A DNA stretch of 64,000 bases from Methylomonas rhizoryzae (GTDB lineage: Bacteria; Pseudomonadota; Gammaproteobacteria; Methylococcales; Methylomonadaceae), in NCBI RefSeq assembly GCF_008632455.1, contig NZ_CP043929.1, forward strand, positions 3,782,001 through 3,846,000, given 5' to 3'. Below the pieces are notes generated by a model. That model worked only from the letters and a program-made list of their open reading frames with translations, searched no databases and was not told where the DNA came from. The position numbers were made by a program, and so were the translations under genes. Shown here one piece after another: positions 28,954-39,000 of the stretch (position 1 is its first letter; every line of letters begins with the position of its first letter).

Positions 28954-30588
28954 TTAAGTAATGACCGTAGGCTCAGTCATGCCCGTGCGTTGTTTGACTT
29001 GGCACAGTTGCTCGGCGATGTCCACCAACTCGGCCAACGCCTCTTGGGCATTTTGATCCAACCTGGCTATGTCGCGCTCGTAACGCTCCAAGTAAATGCG
29101 TAAAGTAGCACCTACGGTGCCGGTGCCGGACAAGCGAAACACGATGCGCGAGCCGTTTTCGAAACCGATGCGTATGCCCTGGTTACGGCTGACGCTTTGG
29201 TCCACGGGATCGGTGTAACAAAATTCGTCGGCGTACTTAACCGTATATTCGCCCCAGGTGCGGCCGGGCAATTCGGCCAACTGTGCGCGTAGATGTTCGA
29301 CGATGCCGTCGGCGATTTCAGAATCCACGGCTTCGTAATCGTGGCGGCAGTAAATATCCCGCCCGTATTTTTGCCAATGTTCATGCACGATGTCGGCGAC
29401 CGGTTGACGTTTGCGGGCAATCAGGTTCAGCCAAAACAACACGGCCCATAGCCCGTCTTTCTCCCGAACGTGGTTGGAGCCGGAACCGAAACTCTCTTCG
29501 CCACATAAGGTGATTTTGTCCGCATCCAGCAAATTGCCGAAAAACTTCCAACCGGTCGGCGTTTCGTAGCAAGGCAAACCCAACGCGTCAGCCACTCTAT
29601 CGACCGCCTGACTGGTGGGCATGGAGCGGGCCACGCCGCTAATCCCTTTGGCATAAGCCGGTACCAATCCGGCATTGGCAGCCATAATGGCCAAACTGTC
29701 GCTAGGCGTGACGAAACAATGCGCCCCCATGATCATATTGCGGTCGCCGTCGCCGTCCGATGCCGCGCCGAATACGGGCGGACGCTCGCCGAACATAATC
29801 TCCGCCAGTTCGTGGGCATGCACCAGGTTAGGGTCGGGATGGCCGCCGCCGAAATCCTCCAGCGGAACGGCGTTAATCACCGAGCCGGGCGCGGCGCCCA
29901 ATACCTCTTCCAATATCTGTTTGGCGTATGGGCCTGTGATCGCGTGCATCGCATCGAAACGCAGGGTTATCAAACCGGCCGCTATGCTTTGCTTGATCAA
30001 CTCGAAATCGAAGATTTGCGCCATCAACTCGGCATAATCGCTTACCGGATCGATGATGCGTATGCGTAATGCGCCGATGCGAAACTCGCCCAACGTATCA
30101 AGGTCGACATCCGTCATGTCGGCAATTCGGTAACTATCGATAGTCTTGGTGTTGTGATAAAAGGCGTCGGTGTATTTCTCCGGTGCCGGTCCGCCGTTGC
30201 CAACGTTGTATTTGATGCCGAAGTCTTCGTCCGGACCGCCCGGATTGTGGCTTGCTGACAACACAATGCCGCCGAATGCCTGATATTTGCGGATGACATT
30301 CGATGCGGCCGGGGTAGACAGCAAACCGCCTCGGCCTATGATCAGCTCGCCGAAACCGGCTGCCGCGGCCATTTTAATAATGATTTGAATCGCCTGCCGG
30401 TTGTAGTAACGCCCGTCACCGCCCAATACTAGAATTTTTCCCTGAAAATCATCTAAACTATTGAAAATAGACTGGACAAAGTTTTCCAGATAGCCTGGTG
30501 TCCGAAAAACTTTCACTTTCTTCCGTAAACCCGAGGTACCGGGTTTTTGGTCATCGTAGGGCGTGGTGTTATGGGTTATTATTTGCAT
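28954..30588 (-). CDS. pgm: Phosphoglucomutase, alpha-D-glucose phosphate-specific
   Basis: A 544-residue phosphohexomutase that interconverts glucose 1- and glucose 6-phosphate. It starts THNTTPYDDQKPGTSGLRKK, with phosphoserine S113 in VLSASHNPGG. The metal-binding DGDGDRNM loop, the sugar-binding GEESFGSGSNH loop and the phosphate-binding FRLSGTGTVGAT are all present. The early position of the serine and these loops are those of the PGM1 type found in eukaryotes and some bacteria, rather than the E. coli Pgm type. It feeds UDP-glucose and glycogen synthesis. Confidence 0.95.
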   Translation of the reverse strand: MQIITHNTTPYDDQKPGTSGLRKKVKVFRTPGYLENFVQSIFNSLDDFQGKILVLGGDGRYYNRQAIQIIIKMAAAAGFGELIIGRGGLLSTPAASNVIRKYQAFGGIVLSASHNPGGPDEDFGIKYNVGNGGPAPEKYTDAFYHNTKTIDSYRIADMTDVDLDTLGEFRIGALRIRIIDPVSDYAELMAQIFDFELIKQSIAAGLITLRFDAMHAITGPYAKQILEEVLGAAPGSVINAVPLEDFGGGHPDPNLVHAHELAEIMFGERPPVFGAASDGDGDRNMIMGAHCFVTPSDSLAIMAANAGLVPAYAKGISGVARSMPTSQAVDRVADALGLPCYETPTGWKFFGNLLDADKITLCGEESFGSGSNHVREKDGLWAVLFWLNLIARKRQPVADIVHEHWQKYGRDIYCRHDYEAVDSEIADGIVEHLRAQLAELPGRTWGEYTVKYADEFCYTDPVDQSVSRNQGIRIGFENGSRIVFRLSGTGTVGATLRIYLERYERDIARLDQNAQEALAELVDIAEQLCQVKQRTGMTEPTVIT

Positions 30589-30658
30589 GTTTTACCCTGT
30601 AGTGCTGCAAGTAGAGTTCCTTAAATTACACTAAAATACTGATTATTTGTAGGTCGTT

Positions 30659-31210
30659 ATGAGACGAAAATCGATGCTAACCGCTTTACTGCTTAGCCTT
30701 GCTTCCACTCAATCCAGCAACGCCGATCCGGACGTATGGCTGCTGATCGACACGCAAACTCGCAACTTGGAAATCAAAAAAGGCGAAGATACTTTAGAAA
30801 CCCTGGAACACGTGGTAATAGGCCGTAAAGGTGCCGGCCTTAAAGAACAGCGCGGCGACGATGTCACCCCGTTAGGAAATTTTCGTATCGGCTGGATAAA
30901 CGACAAAAGCTCGTTTCGCAAATTCTTCGGCTTGACCTATCCTAACCCTGAGCACGCCGAACACGCATTGAGCAATGGCCGCATAGACCCGGCCACTTAC
31001 GATGCAATCCGCCAAGCCTATGACAGAGGAAACATTCCGCCGCAAAACACGCCGCTCGGCGGGCAAATTGGAATTCACGGCTTAGGCAGCGGCAGCCTGA
31101 GCGTTCATGAGGTGTTTGACTGGACTCACGGCTGTATCGCTTTGACCAACGATCAGATTGACAAACTGAGTCAATATGTGGAAAAAGGCACGCCAGTTAC
31201 CGTGAAATAA
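30659..31210 (+). CDS. L,D-transpeptidase (YkuD domain), exported
   Basis: A 183-residue protein with a signal peptide (LTALLLSLASTQSSNA). The YkuD fold shows DVWLLIDTQTRNLEI at the start, an internal GIHGLG histidine, and the catalytic motif DWTHGCIALT with C159. It should cross-link peptidoglycan or attach proteins to meso-diaminopimelate in the periplasm. It is divergent from pgm (70 bp) and is followed 83 bp later by the Lpp-like lipoprotein gene, a potential substrate. Confidence 0.9.
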   Translation: MRRKSMLTALLLSLASTQSSNADPDVWLLIDTQTRNLEIKKGEDTLETLEHVVIGRKGAGLKEQRGDDVTPLGNFRIGWINDKSSFRKFFGLTYPNPEHAEHALSNGRIDPATYDAIRQAYDRGNIPPQNTPLGGQIGIHGLGSGSLSVHEVFDWTHGCIALTNDQIDKLSQYVEKGTPVTVK

Positions 31211-31213
31211 TGT

Positions 31214-31247
31214 TGGTAAATTCCAAACAAATGTTGGAAAATTACCA
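31214..31247 (+). promoter_or_regulatory. Imperfect inverted repeat between the transpeptidase and lpp genes
   Basis: TGGTAAATTCCAA and TTGGAAAATTACCA form an almost complete dyad (one inserted base) with a 7-nt loop, starting 4 bp after the upstream stop codon. A T-rich stretch follows about 12 bp later. It could be the upstream gene's terminator or an operator for the lipoprotein gene. Confidence 0.45.
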
Positions 31248-31293
31248 CCGTATGTTCTTTTTTGTTTTTTAAACCACAATCAAGGGGAAAACC

Positions 31294-31572
31294 ATGATGA
31301 AAGCTGTAAAACTGACTGCACTTGCTGCTGTTGCTGTTTTGGCCACCGGTTGCGCAACCAACGGCGACATCGAAAACTTGCAAGCTCAAATCGATACTCT
31401 GAAACCGCAAGTTGCTGCTGCTTCTGCTGACGCTGCGTCTGCCAAAGCTGCCGCTGCCGAAGCTGCTGCCAAAGCTGCCGCTGCCGAAGCTGCTGCTAAC
31501 CGCGCTGCTCAATACGCTCAAGACACCAACAGCAAATTGGACCGTATGTTCAAAAAATCACAACACAAATAA
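31294..31572 (+). CDS. Alanine-rich Lpp-like murein lipoprotein
   Basis: A 92-residue lipoprotein. The signal ends in the lipobox LATGC. A coiled-coil body follows (DIENLQAQIDTLKPQV), then an alanine-rich helix with an internal 11-residue repeat (KAAAAEAAA). It ends DRMFKKSQHK with a C-terminal lysine, as in E. coli Lpp, where that residue is linked to peptidoglycan. The strong ribosome-binding site (AAGGGGA) fits an abundant product. Two ATGs occur in tandem (31294, 31297). The gene lies between two L,D-transpeptidase genes. Confidence 0.88.
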   Translation: MMKAVKLTALAAVAVLATGCATNGDIENLQAQIDTLKPQVAAASADAASAKAAAAEAAAKAAAAEAAANRAAQYAQDTNSKLDRMFKKSQHK

Positions 31573-31590
31573 GCAACACCGTTGTTGTAA

Positions 31591-31630
31591 AAAAGCCCGT
31601 GAACCGCAAGGTCACGGGCTTTTTGCTTTT
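31591..31630 (+). terminator. Intrinsic terminator of the lpp-like gene
   Basis: A perfect 9-bp stem (AGCCCGTGA / TCACGGGCT) with loop ACCGCAAGG is followed by TTTTGCTTTT. It lies about 20 bp after the stop codon. Confidence 0.9.
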
Positions 31631-31756
31631 AGGCGCGCCGTTATTTAGTTTAGGCAAGCCCGGCACCAACAGTTTTCACCCTTGCCAACCGATTTCCCTT
31701 CTAAAAATCGGCCCGGGAGCGGCGAAATGCCTCTCTCGGGCGAACTTTGAAAAAAG

Positions 31757-32707
31757 TCAATGCGCCGCCGGAATAGACGCCTGCTGCGCAGCCGCAGGCC
31801 GTTCGTAAATCGCTATCGGAATTCCCGACGGTTTACTCAAAGCCGACTTCAACACCGCTCCCTTGATAACCGGCATTTGGCCGTTGTTGGCTTGTTGCAA
31901 TAAATTCAAAGCCGTTTCCACCCGCTGCTCGAAACTGGTCGGCATTTCTTCCATTTCCGGATAAACCTGAATATAGAGGGTATCGTGGTACCAACCGACT
32001 TTGATCGGCTGATTGACCAAATTTACCGTGGTACCGACTTTTACCGCCGGGAAAAACTGCTCGATGTCGGCAGGATACATGCGCATACATCCGTGGCTGA
32101 CGCGCATGCCTATGCCGTTAACCTTATTCGTGCTATGAATTAAATAACCCGGAATCCCTAAACGGAAAGCGTATAGGCCCAAGGGATTATCCGGACCGGG
32201 CGGATAGTAGGGATCCAGCACGTCGCCGTCCGCCAAATGCTCGGCGATAATGGAGGGCGGCGGCGTCCAAGACGGATTTTCCGTTTTGCCGGCAATTTGC
32301 GTATGCCCCAATGGCGTTTTCCAATCCACCCGACCTATACCTACCGCATAGGTGACTACGTGGCTGGCATCCGGAAAATAGTAAATCCGCATTTCCGGCA
32401 AATTCACCACTATCCCCTGCCGCGGCGCGTTAGGCAATATAAAACTGCTCGGAATCCGCACCGGCGTTCCTGTCCCCGGCAACCAGCGGTCGACCGTCGG
32501 GTTCGCCAACACGATTTCATCCTGCCCTAAATTATGCGCTACCGCTATATCGATCAAGGTATCTTCGTACCTTGCATTAACGTATTTGGCATTGTAAGGC
32601 GGACTGCCGATAATACTGTCACCGGGTCTATCCGGCGCCGGCAAGGTCAATGCGTTTGCCCGAACGCAACAAAGCGCGATTAGCAGAGCAAATCCAAAAC
32701 GTTTCAT
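31757..32707 (-). CDS. L,D-transpeptidase of the ErfK/YbiS/YcfS/YnhG type
   Basis: A 316-residue exported protein. The signal peptide (FGFALLIALCCVRANA) is followed by a LysM-like peptidoglycan-binding segment (YEDTLIDIAVAHNLGQDEI, VRIPSSFIL). The YkuD catalytic domain contains LIHSTNKVNGIGMRVSHGC with catalytic C207. E. coli homologues attach Lpp to peptidoglycan. The ATG overlaps the rdgC stop (TAATG). The gene is convergent with the lpp-like gene. Confidence 0.92.
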   Translation of the reverse strand: MKRFGFALLIALCCVRANALTLPAPDRPGDSIIGSPPYNAKYVNARYEDTLIDIAVAHNLGQDEIVLANPTVDRWLPGTGTPVRIPSSFILPNAPRQGIVVNLPEMRIYYFPDASHVVTYAVGIGRVDWKTPLGHTQIAGKTENPSWTPPPSIIAEHLADGDVLDPYYPPGPDNPLGLYAFRLGIPGYLIHSTNKVNGIGMRVSHGCMRMYPADIEQFFPAVKVGTTVNLVNQPIKVGWYHDTLYIQVYPEMEEMPTSFEQRVETALNLLQQANNGQMPVIKGAVLKSALSKPSGIPIAIYERPAAAQQASIPAAH

Positions 32708-33630
32708 TAAGGCTTATCCTCGGCAGAAAATAATTCAAGTAGACGCGGAATGAATCGGCCCAGTTCCGCGCTCATAATGGAAAAGTCGGCATCAAAACGT
32801 TCGGCGTCGTCGAAAGCCTCGATCTCATCGCTTTGCTCTTGAATCAAATCTAAAAACTTTAAACGCTTAACGGCCAAACTCTCGTCCAATACGAACGACA
32901 GTCTATCATCCCAACTTAACGCCAACTTAATCGTCTGCTTGCCGCTGTCGAGGTGATTTTTGATTTCCGGCAAACTCAGATCGTGGCGCTTACAACGGAT
33001 AATACCGCCTTCCTCTTCCGGCGAACGCAGTTCGCATTCGTCTTCTATTTGCAGATCGGCCGGCGTCGCTTGAGTCGTCAGCCACACCGTCATCATGCCC
33101 GACGGCTTTAGGCCGGCCCCAATCGGTACTACCGGCAAAGAACCTAGGCATTTGCGCATGTTGCTCAGCAAGTCCTCGGCTTTTTTGGCCGACGCCGCGT
33201 CCACAATCAGCCAGCCGCCGCGACTGTCGATATACGCATAGGTTTTTTTGGAAAACGAAAACGCTCGGGGCAGCAGGTCGAAAATCAGTTCGTCTTTTAA
33301 GCGGCTGCGCTCCTTAGCCGGCAGCTTGCGCGCCTCCCTCTCTTCGATTTCATCGATGCGCTCCGCCAACATCTCGTTGATCACCGTGGCGGGTACGACC
33401 TTTTCCTCTTTTTTGGCGCAAACCATCATACAGCCGTTCGCGGCATGCACCAACGCCTCCGCCGATTTACCGAGAGGCGAAGTCCAGCCGAAACTGTATT
33501 GATCATGGCCGCCGCACGGCTTAAACGGCTGTTGCGCCAGTTTTTGTTGCAACTCGTCGGGAGTGAGAGAAAACGGCTCGGTAAACCGGTAAACCGCCAG
33601 ATTTTTAAACCACATGAAATGACTCGTCAA
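32707..33630 (-). CDS. rdgC: Recombination-associated protein RdgC
   Basis: A 307-residue protein with the RdgC N-terminus (WFKNLAVYRFTEPFSL), CGGHDQYSFGWTSPLG, and the central KEEKVVPATVINEMLAERI and LPRAFSFSKKTYAYID motifs. RdgC forms a DNA-encircling ring dimer that limits RecA activity. The length is close to E. coli RdgC (303). It is followed by an overlapping L,D-transpeptidase gene, an unusual operon partner. Confidence 0.95.
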   Translation of the reverse strand: MTSHFMWFKNLAVYRFTEPFSLTPDELQQKLAQQPFKPCGGHDQYSFGWTSPLGKSAEALVHAANGCMMVCAKKEEKVVPATVINEMLAERIDEIEEREARKLPAKERSRLKDELIFDLLPRAFSFSKKTYAYIDSRGGWLIVDAASAKKAEDLLSNMRKCLGSLPVVPIGAGLKPSGMMTVWLTTQATPADLQIEDECELRSPEEEGGIIRCKRHDLSLPEIKNHLDSGKQTIKLALSWDDRLSFVLDESLAVKRLKFLDLIQEQSDEIEAFDDAERFDADFSIMSAELGRFIPRLLELFSAEDKP

Positions 33631-34024
33631 AAAGGACGGGATTATCGCAAATTTCCGTTGACCTTAGAACGGCGACCGTTGCTCCGGGCAAGTTTTTCGG
33701 CCTTTCCGATGCGCGATTCATAAAGCGCGGTCAACCGCAAGTTAGGCCGGTTTGGGGCCTTACACAATTTCAGCTTATTCGTAGCGGAAAACAGTAAAAA
33801 GACGTGGTGTAAGTCGGGTTCGGATACCGTCACAAATAACGTCCCGAAATTGAGAGAGCACGCTTTATTAAAGGCTATCGGTTTTTGAGTCGCTAGTGCG
33901 ACGGTTTGATTTAACCTCGGTTCCCGCACCGCCAACGGCGCACGCAGTGCGAGGACCTGGAAGGCCCGAGTCAGCCGACACCCGACAGCCGCACGAATCC
34001 TGCGCGACTAAGGATTTGAACGGG

Positions 34025-34077
34025 GTTTTCCGAAGGGGCTCCTGCCCCTCGGAAAACGTGCGGCATCTTTGCCGCAC
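34025..34077. repeat. Tandem hairpins, probable interspersed repeat element
   Basis: Two adjacent inverted repeats: GTTTTCCGAAGGGGC / GCCCCTCGGAAAAC (34025-34057, one bulged base) and GTGCGGCA / TGCCGCAC (34058-34077). They sit in a roughly 230-bp stretch with further partial palindromes, such as GGTACGTCCATGTACC. The layout resembles REP/BIME-like chromosomal repeats. Confidence 0.55.
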
Positions 34078-34424
34078 CCCTCGCGGGCTATGCACTCGGT
34101 ACGTCCATGTACCTCGCCGCGGGTGCTGCGCATGCAAATCCTTCGGTGCTCAGCGCGGCAAACGGGATTTGGGTCTAGGCATCCATAAGGCTTGAGAAAA
34201 TAGGGAAGTTGTTATTAGCGAAATCCTTAGCAAAGCCGGATTTGATCATTTTCGCTTCAGGATTGCCGGAAGCCTAGCCCATCGGCGTGGCTTATCGCTC
34301 GAACATCCACGACCGGGCAACGGCCGCCCAACTCGCCGCGCCATCGCAGACGGCGAGTTAGACGCAAACCGTTTACCTAACGCTCATGAAAAAGCGGCAT
34401 CACCCCAGCAAATAAAAGTTTTTC

Positions 34425-34462
34425 GGGAGCGACGCCCTCGTCGCGATGAGGGCGTCGCTCCC
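34425..34462. repeat. Perfect 15-bp inverted repeat (REP-like, possible terminator)
   Basis: GGGAGCGACGCCCTC and its exact complement enclose the 8-nt loop GTCGCGAT. It lies 33 bp beyond the stop of the minus-strand VPLPA-CTERM gene and could end its transcript, though no long T tract follows. The sequence type is common as an interspersed element in gammaproteobacteria. Confidence 0.7.
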
Positions 34463-34494
34463 ACTATGACTTTCAGAGTAACGTAGCGGAACGC

Positions 34495-35898
34495 TCAACG
34501 CTTATGTCTACGCATTCTCAATCCACCCAGCAAACCGCCGGCAAACAACCAACCGGCTGCCGGCAGCGGTACGGCGGCGATTTGCTGCAGTTCCAACACG
34601 CTGCCGTTCAAATCCGCATCGGTAAAGCCGAAGACAAAAAATTGATTCTGTCCGGCGTAATCCGGCAGAAAATCGTTATCGTTGGCGATATACAAGGTGT
34701 GATACAAAGTCCCGTTGCCGTCGACCACATCTTCACCGAACGCCGCGCCCTCCAATTTGGACGGAATTTGCGAATTGCTGAAACCGGCGTCGTTAAGCGC
34801 AGTCTTGATGTCCAAAAACAGCGACTTTTCCACGGCGTGCGCCAATAGCTCCGTCTCGCCGAAGATACTGCTCACATCGTCCGCGCCGTCCAAGTCCACC
34901 ATATACAGGCGCTTGACCGCTGCATTACTGCCGTCGCCCAAGCCTTTGCCGTCGCGCTCCAGCACTAAGAACTCGTGGTCGTTGACGGCCAAAATTTCGC
35001 TGCTGTTGTAGCCCTTGCCTTTATCGGCCAAGTAGTTGTCGTAAGCGTATTCGTGAGTAGCGCCGGTTTCGATGTCTATCGTGACGATACGGTTAACCCG
35101 CGCGCCGTCGCCACCGTCTTGCAATAACGCGCTTTGCTCGAAGCCGACCAAGGTTTTGCCGTCCGGAGTAATCGCCAAGCCTTCCATACCTTTGTTGGTC
35201 ACCCGCCCGATGCTATTGCCGGCGATTTCCGCGGAGGCCATGGACGACAAATCGCTTATCGCAAAGCTGTCCGGCAGCGTGAAGGTTTTGGTACGCTCGC
35301 CGGTCGCGCGGTCAAATTCGTATACGTACGGGCCGTATTCGTCGGAGATGTAAACCTTGGTACCGTCGTTAGATACCCGTACACCTTCCGGGTCCAGACG
35401 ACCGTTATTCGGATTGGTGGATAAGCCGGCGGCGAAATTATCGGATCGGCCGCTGAAATAATACTGGCTGGCGGTGTTGATGCTGGGGGTGACCGCGCCG
35501 TAATTCAGCGGCGTAGAACTGCTGAGCAAGGTGGTATCGGTCAGCGTCGGCGTCAGGGTGAACGGCAAGGGGCCGGAAGCTGACGGAGTCAACGCCATGC
35601 TGACGGTTTGGAAGCGAGCGATGTAAGACGTGGTGTCGTCCACGGCGCTGTTCCATGCAGTGGCGTTAGGACCTCTGTCGGGCAGAGCCAAAAACGTATG
35701 GTTGCCGGCATAAGCCAAGCCCGAGCCGATACCGCCCAACACGTTCGCGGCATCGACGCCGTTTTCCAACGTACCGCTCAAACCGGATAAATCCTCAGTG
35801 CCGGTTAACGAACCCACCGCCAACAACATCGGCGCCGCCTGCGCCGCGCCGGCGCCCGCGAGTGCCAACAACACCCCTTGCAATAAAATTTTGTTCAT
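34495..35898 (-). CDS. Esterase-like-activity-of-phytase domain protein with VPLPA-CTERM sorting tail
   Basis: A 467-residue exported protein. The signal peptide (LLQGVLLALAGAGAAQA) is followed by a beta-propeller of the phytase-esterase-like family. Supporting stretches are LALPDRGPNATAW, DPEGVRVSNDGTKVYISDEY and NKGMEGLAITPDGKTLVGFE. The C-terminus, VPLPAAGWLFAGGLLGGL followed by RMRRHKR, is a VPLPA-type variant of PEP-CTERM, so the protein should be processed at the inner membrane and released or surface-displayed. Its substrate is unknown; phosphoester hydrolysis is only suggested by the family name. Confidence 0.85.
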   Translation of the reverse strand: MNKILLQGVLLALAGAGAAQAAPMLLAVGSLTGTEDLSGLSGTLENGVDAANVLGGIGSGLAYAGNHTFLALPDRGPNATAWNSAVDDTTSYIARFQTVSMALTPSASGPLPFTLTPTLTDTTLLSSSTPLNYGAVTPSINTASQYYFSGRSDNFAAGLSTNPNNGRLDPEGVRVSNDGTKVYISDEYGPYVYEFDRATGERTKTFTLPDSFAISDLSSMASAEIAGNSIGRVTNKGMEGLAITPDGKTLVGFEQSALLQDGGDGARVNRIVTIDIETGATHEYAYDNYLADKGKGYNSSEILAVNDHEFLVLERDGKGLGDGSNAAVKRLYMVDLDGADDVSSIFGETELLAHAVEKSLFLDIKTALNDAGFSNSQIPSKLEGAAFGEDVVDGNGTLYHTLYIANDNDFLPDYAGQNQFFVFGFTDADLNGSVLELQQIAAVPLPAAGWLFAGGLLGGLRMRRHKR

Positions 35899-36049
35899 GA
35901 CCGAATCGCAATTAAAAGCCTAACCATGGCCACCGGATTCGTCTAAATACTTACGGCAGCCGCCGAATTGCCTGCTCGTTGGCAAGCAATGGCGGATAGC
36001 CTAATGTCGGTTTGTTACAACATCGTTACTGAAGTGCGGTTCGCTAAGG

Positions 36050-39000
36050 TTAACCCAGCTCGAAATTGTCTGCGCTCAAGCCGGTAACCGAACCCAGGGT
36101 CACCAACAGCACCGGCTCGGTCTCGCCGCTGCCGTCGGCGTCGTAATAGAGTTTGTGGGTAGCTTGATTGAACAAAACCCGGTCGTCCGCATCGATCGTG
36201 CCGGCGGAAATCTCTTTGAACTGATCGGCCGACAGACTGCCGGTACCGGTGATGGCGGAAAAAATCGCACTGCTCAAAAAAATCGTATCTTCGGAAACGC
36301 TGAAATCGCTGATAGTATCGTGATTGTCGAAGCCAATTGCGCTGGTGAATCGGAATACGTCCAATCCGGCACCGCCGGTCATAGCGTCATTACCCAAGCC
36401 GCCATCCAAACTATCGTTACCGGAACCGCCTTGCAGAGTATCGCCGCCACTGTCCCCAAGCAAGGTGTCGTTACCGTTTTGTCCCTGCAAATTGTCGTCG
36501 CCTGCGCCGCCGTCCAGCACATCGTCGCCATCGCCGCCGTACAACGTATCTTCGCCGGCCAAACCGTTCAACGTATCGTCGCTGGCGTAACCGCTGATAG
36601 CGTTATTGCTGTCGTTACCGGTTAAAACCGTGGCTTTAACGGTATTGACACCCCATACCGTGCCGTCCGCGAAGCGGATTTCCTCCACTTGATAGCCGCC
36701 GGCCGCGTCGTTGCTAAAATAGTTGTTGATCGTCAGCCGGTCGCCGGTGCCGTTGATGCTGAGCACCAGATTGTTACTGCTGCGTGCCAGCGTGACGTCG
36801 CTGGTGCCCACGCCTTCGCCCAATTGCACGCTGTCGGTTTTGTTCGCGGTGGTGTCGTAATCGCTGATGATGTCCTGGCCGGAACCGATGCCGAACAAAT
36901 AGGTGTCGCTGCCGGCATCACCTTCCAGCGTGTCGTTACCGGCGCCACCGTCTAAGGTGTCATCGCCGGCTTGGCCGTATAAGACGTCGTCGTCGCTGCC
37001 GCCTTGCAGCACGTCGTCGCCGTCGCCGCCGTACAACGTGTCTTCGCCGCTACCGCCGTCCAGGTTATCGTCCCCGTCCTGGCCGCTCAGGGTGTCGTTG
37101 CCGTCCAAACCGTTCAACGTATCGTCGCTGGCGTAACCGCTGATAGCGTTATTGCTGTCGTTACCGGTTAAGACCCTGGCTTTAACGATATTGACGCCCC
37201 ATACCGTGCCGTCCGCGAAGCGGATTTCCTCCACTTGATAGCCGCCGGCCGCGTCGTTGTTAAAGTAGTTGTTGATCGTCAGCCGGTCGCCGGTACCGTT
37301 GATGCTGAGCACCAGATTGTTACTGCTGCGTACCAGCATGACGTCTCCGGTGCCTACGCCTTCGCCCAATTGCACGCTGTCGGTTTTGTTGGCGGTGGTG
37401 TCGTAATCGCTGATGATGTCCTGGCCGGAACCGATGCCGAACAAATAGGTGTCGCTGCCGGCATCACCTTCCAGCGTGTCGTTACCGGCGCCACCGTCTA
37501 AGGTGTCGTCGCCGGCTTGGCCGTATAAGATGTCGTCGTCGCTACCGCCTTGCAGCACGTCGTCGCCGTCGCCGCCGTACAACGTGTCTTCGCCGCTACC
37601 GCCGTCCAGGTTATCGTCCCCGTCCTGGCCGCTCAGGGTGTCGTTGCCGCCCAAACCGCTCAAACTGTCGTCGCTGGCGTACCCGGTTAAGGTGTTGTTG
37701 CCTTCGGTTCCGGTCAGCACCTTGGTTCTGACGGTATTGACGCCCCATACCGTGCCGTCCGCGAAACGGATTTCCTCCACTTGATAGCCGCCGGCCGCAT
37801 CGTTGTAAAAGTAGTTGTTGATCGTCAGCTTGTCGCCGGTACCGTTGATACTGAGAATCAAGTTGTTGCTGCTGCGAACCAGCGTAACGTCTCCGGTGCT
37901 CACGCCCTCGCCTAACAGCACGCTGTCGGTTTTGTTGGCGGTGGTGTCGTAGTCGCTGATGGTATCCTGACCGGAGCCTATGCCGAATAGATAAGTGTCG
38001 CTGCCGGCGTCGCCTTCCAGGGTGTCGTTGCCGGCGCCGCCGTCCAAGGTATCGTCGCCGGCTTGACCGTAAAGCGTGTCGTCGCCAATTCCGCCTTGCA
38101 GGGTATCGTCGCCGTTACCGCCGTACAAGGTATCGTCGTCATCGCCGCCGTCCAGATTGTCGTCGCCGTCCTGACCGTACAGGTTATCGTTACCGTCCAA
38201 ACCGCTCAAGCTGTCGTCAGTGGCATACCCTGTTAATGTATTGTTCGCAGTATTGCCGGTTAAAACTCTATTTTTAACGGTAGCAAGATCCCAAATCGTA
38301 CCGTCGGCGAAACCGATTTGCTCTACTTGGTACCCCCCGGCCGCATCGTTATAAAAATAGCTATTGATCGTCAAGCTATCGCCGCTGGCTTTTAAGCTCA
38401 ATATCAAATCGCTTCCGTTACGAGTCAACGTTACGTCGCTAACCGAAATGCCGTCACCTAATTCAACGCTGTCGGTTTTGTTGGCGGTGGTGTCATAGTC
38501 GCTGATGATGTCCTGACCGGAACCGACACCGAATAGATAGGTGTCGCTGCCGGCATCGCCTTGAAGATTGTCGTTGCCGGCGCCCCCGTCCAGAGTGTCG
38601 TCGCCGTCCTGACCGTATAGCGTGTCGTCGCCGGCACCGCCTAGGAGATTATCGCTTCCGCCCGCCCCGCTTAAGGTATCATCCCCGCCGCCCCCGATCA
38701 GCGTATCGTCGCCGGAAAAACCGCTCAGTGTATTGTTACTATCGTTACCGTTCAGCACCATGCTTTTTACGGTATCCACATTCCACACGGTGCCGTCGTC
38801 GAAGCGAATTTCTTCGATTTGGTAACCTCCCGCAGCATCGTTGTAGAAGTAGTTATTAACGGTCAGCGTATTGTCGGTATCGGCTATCGCCAGCACTAAG
38901 TGATTTCCGTTCTTGGTCACTATGACGTCATCCGGTGTGACGCCCATACCGAATTGCACTGCGTCCAGCTTACCGACTGCCGTATCGTACGAACTGATGG

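Larger units (their letters stand above)
33631..34494. other. Palindrome-rich non-coding region
   Basis: About 860 bp without a convincing gene. Open frames on both strands (33642-33935, 33868-34137 minus; 33896-34195 plus) have low-complexity, Arg/Pro/Cys-rich products and overlap inverted repeats, so I leave them out. The middle (about 33930-34160) and the right end (34425-34462) look like interspersed repeat elements. Confidence 0.6.

Noticed and set aside
33642..34195. Three overlapping open frames of about 90-99 codons
   Set aside because: Low-complexity products, no ribosome-binding sites, and overlap with palindromic elements indicate chance frames within a repeat region.
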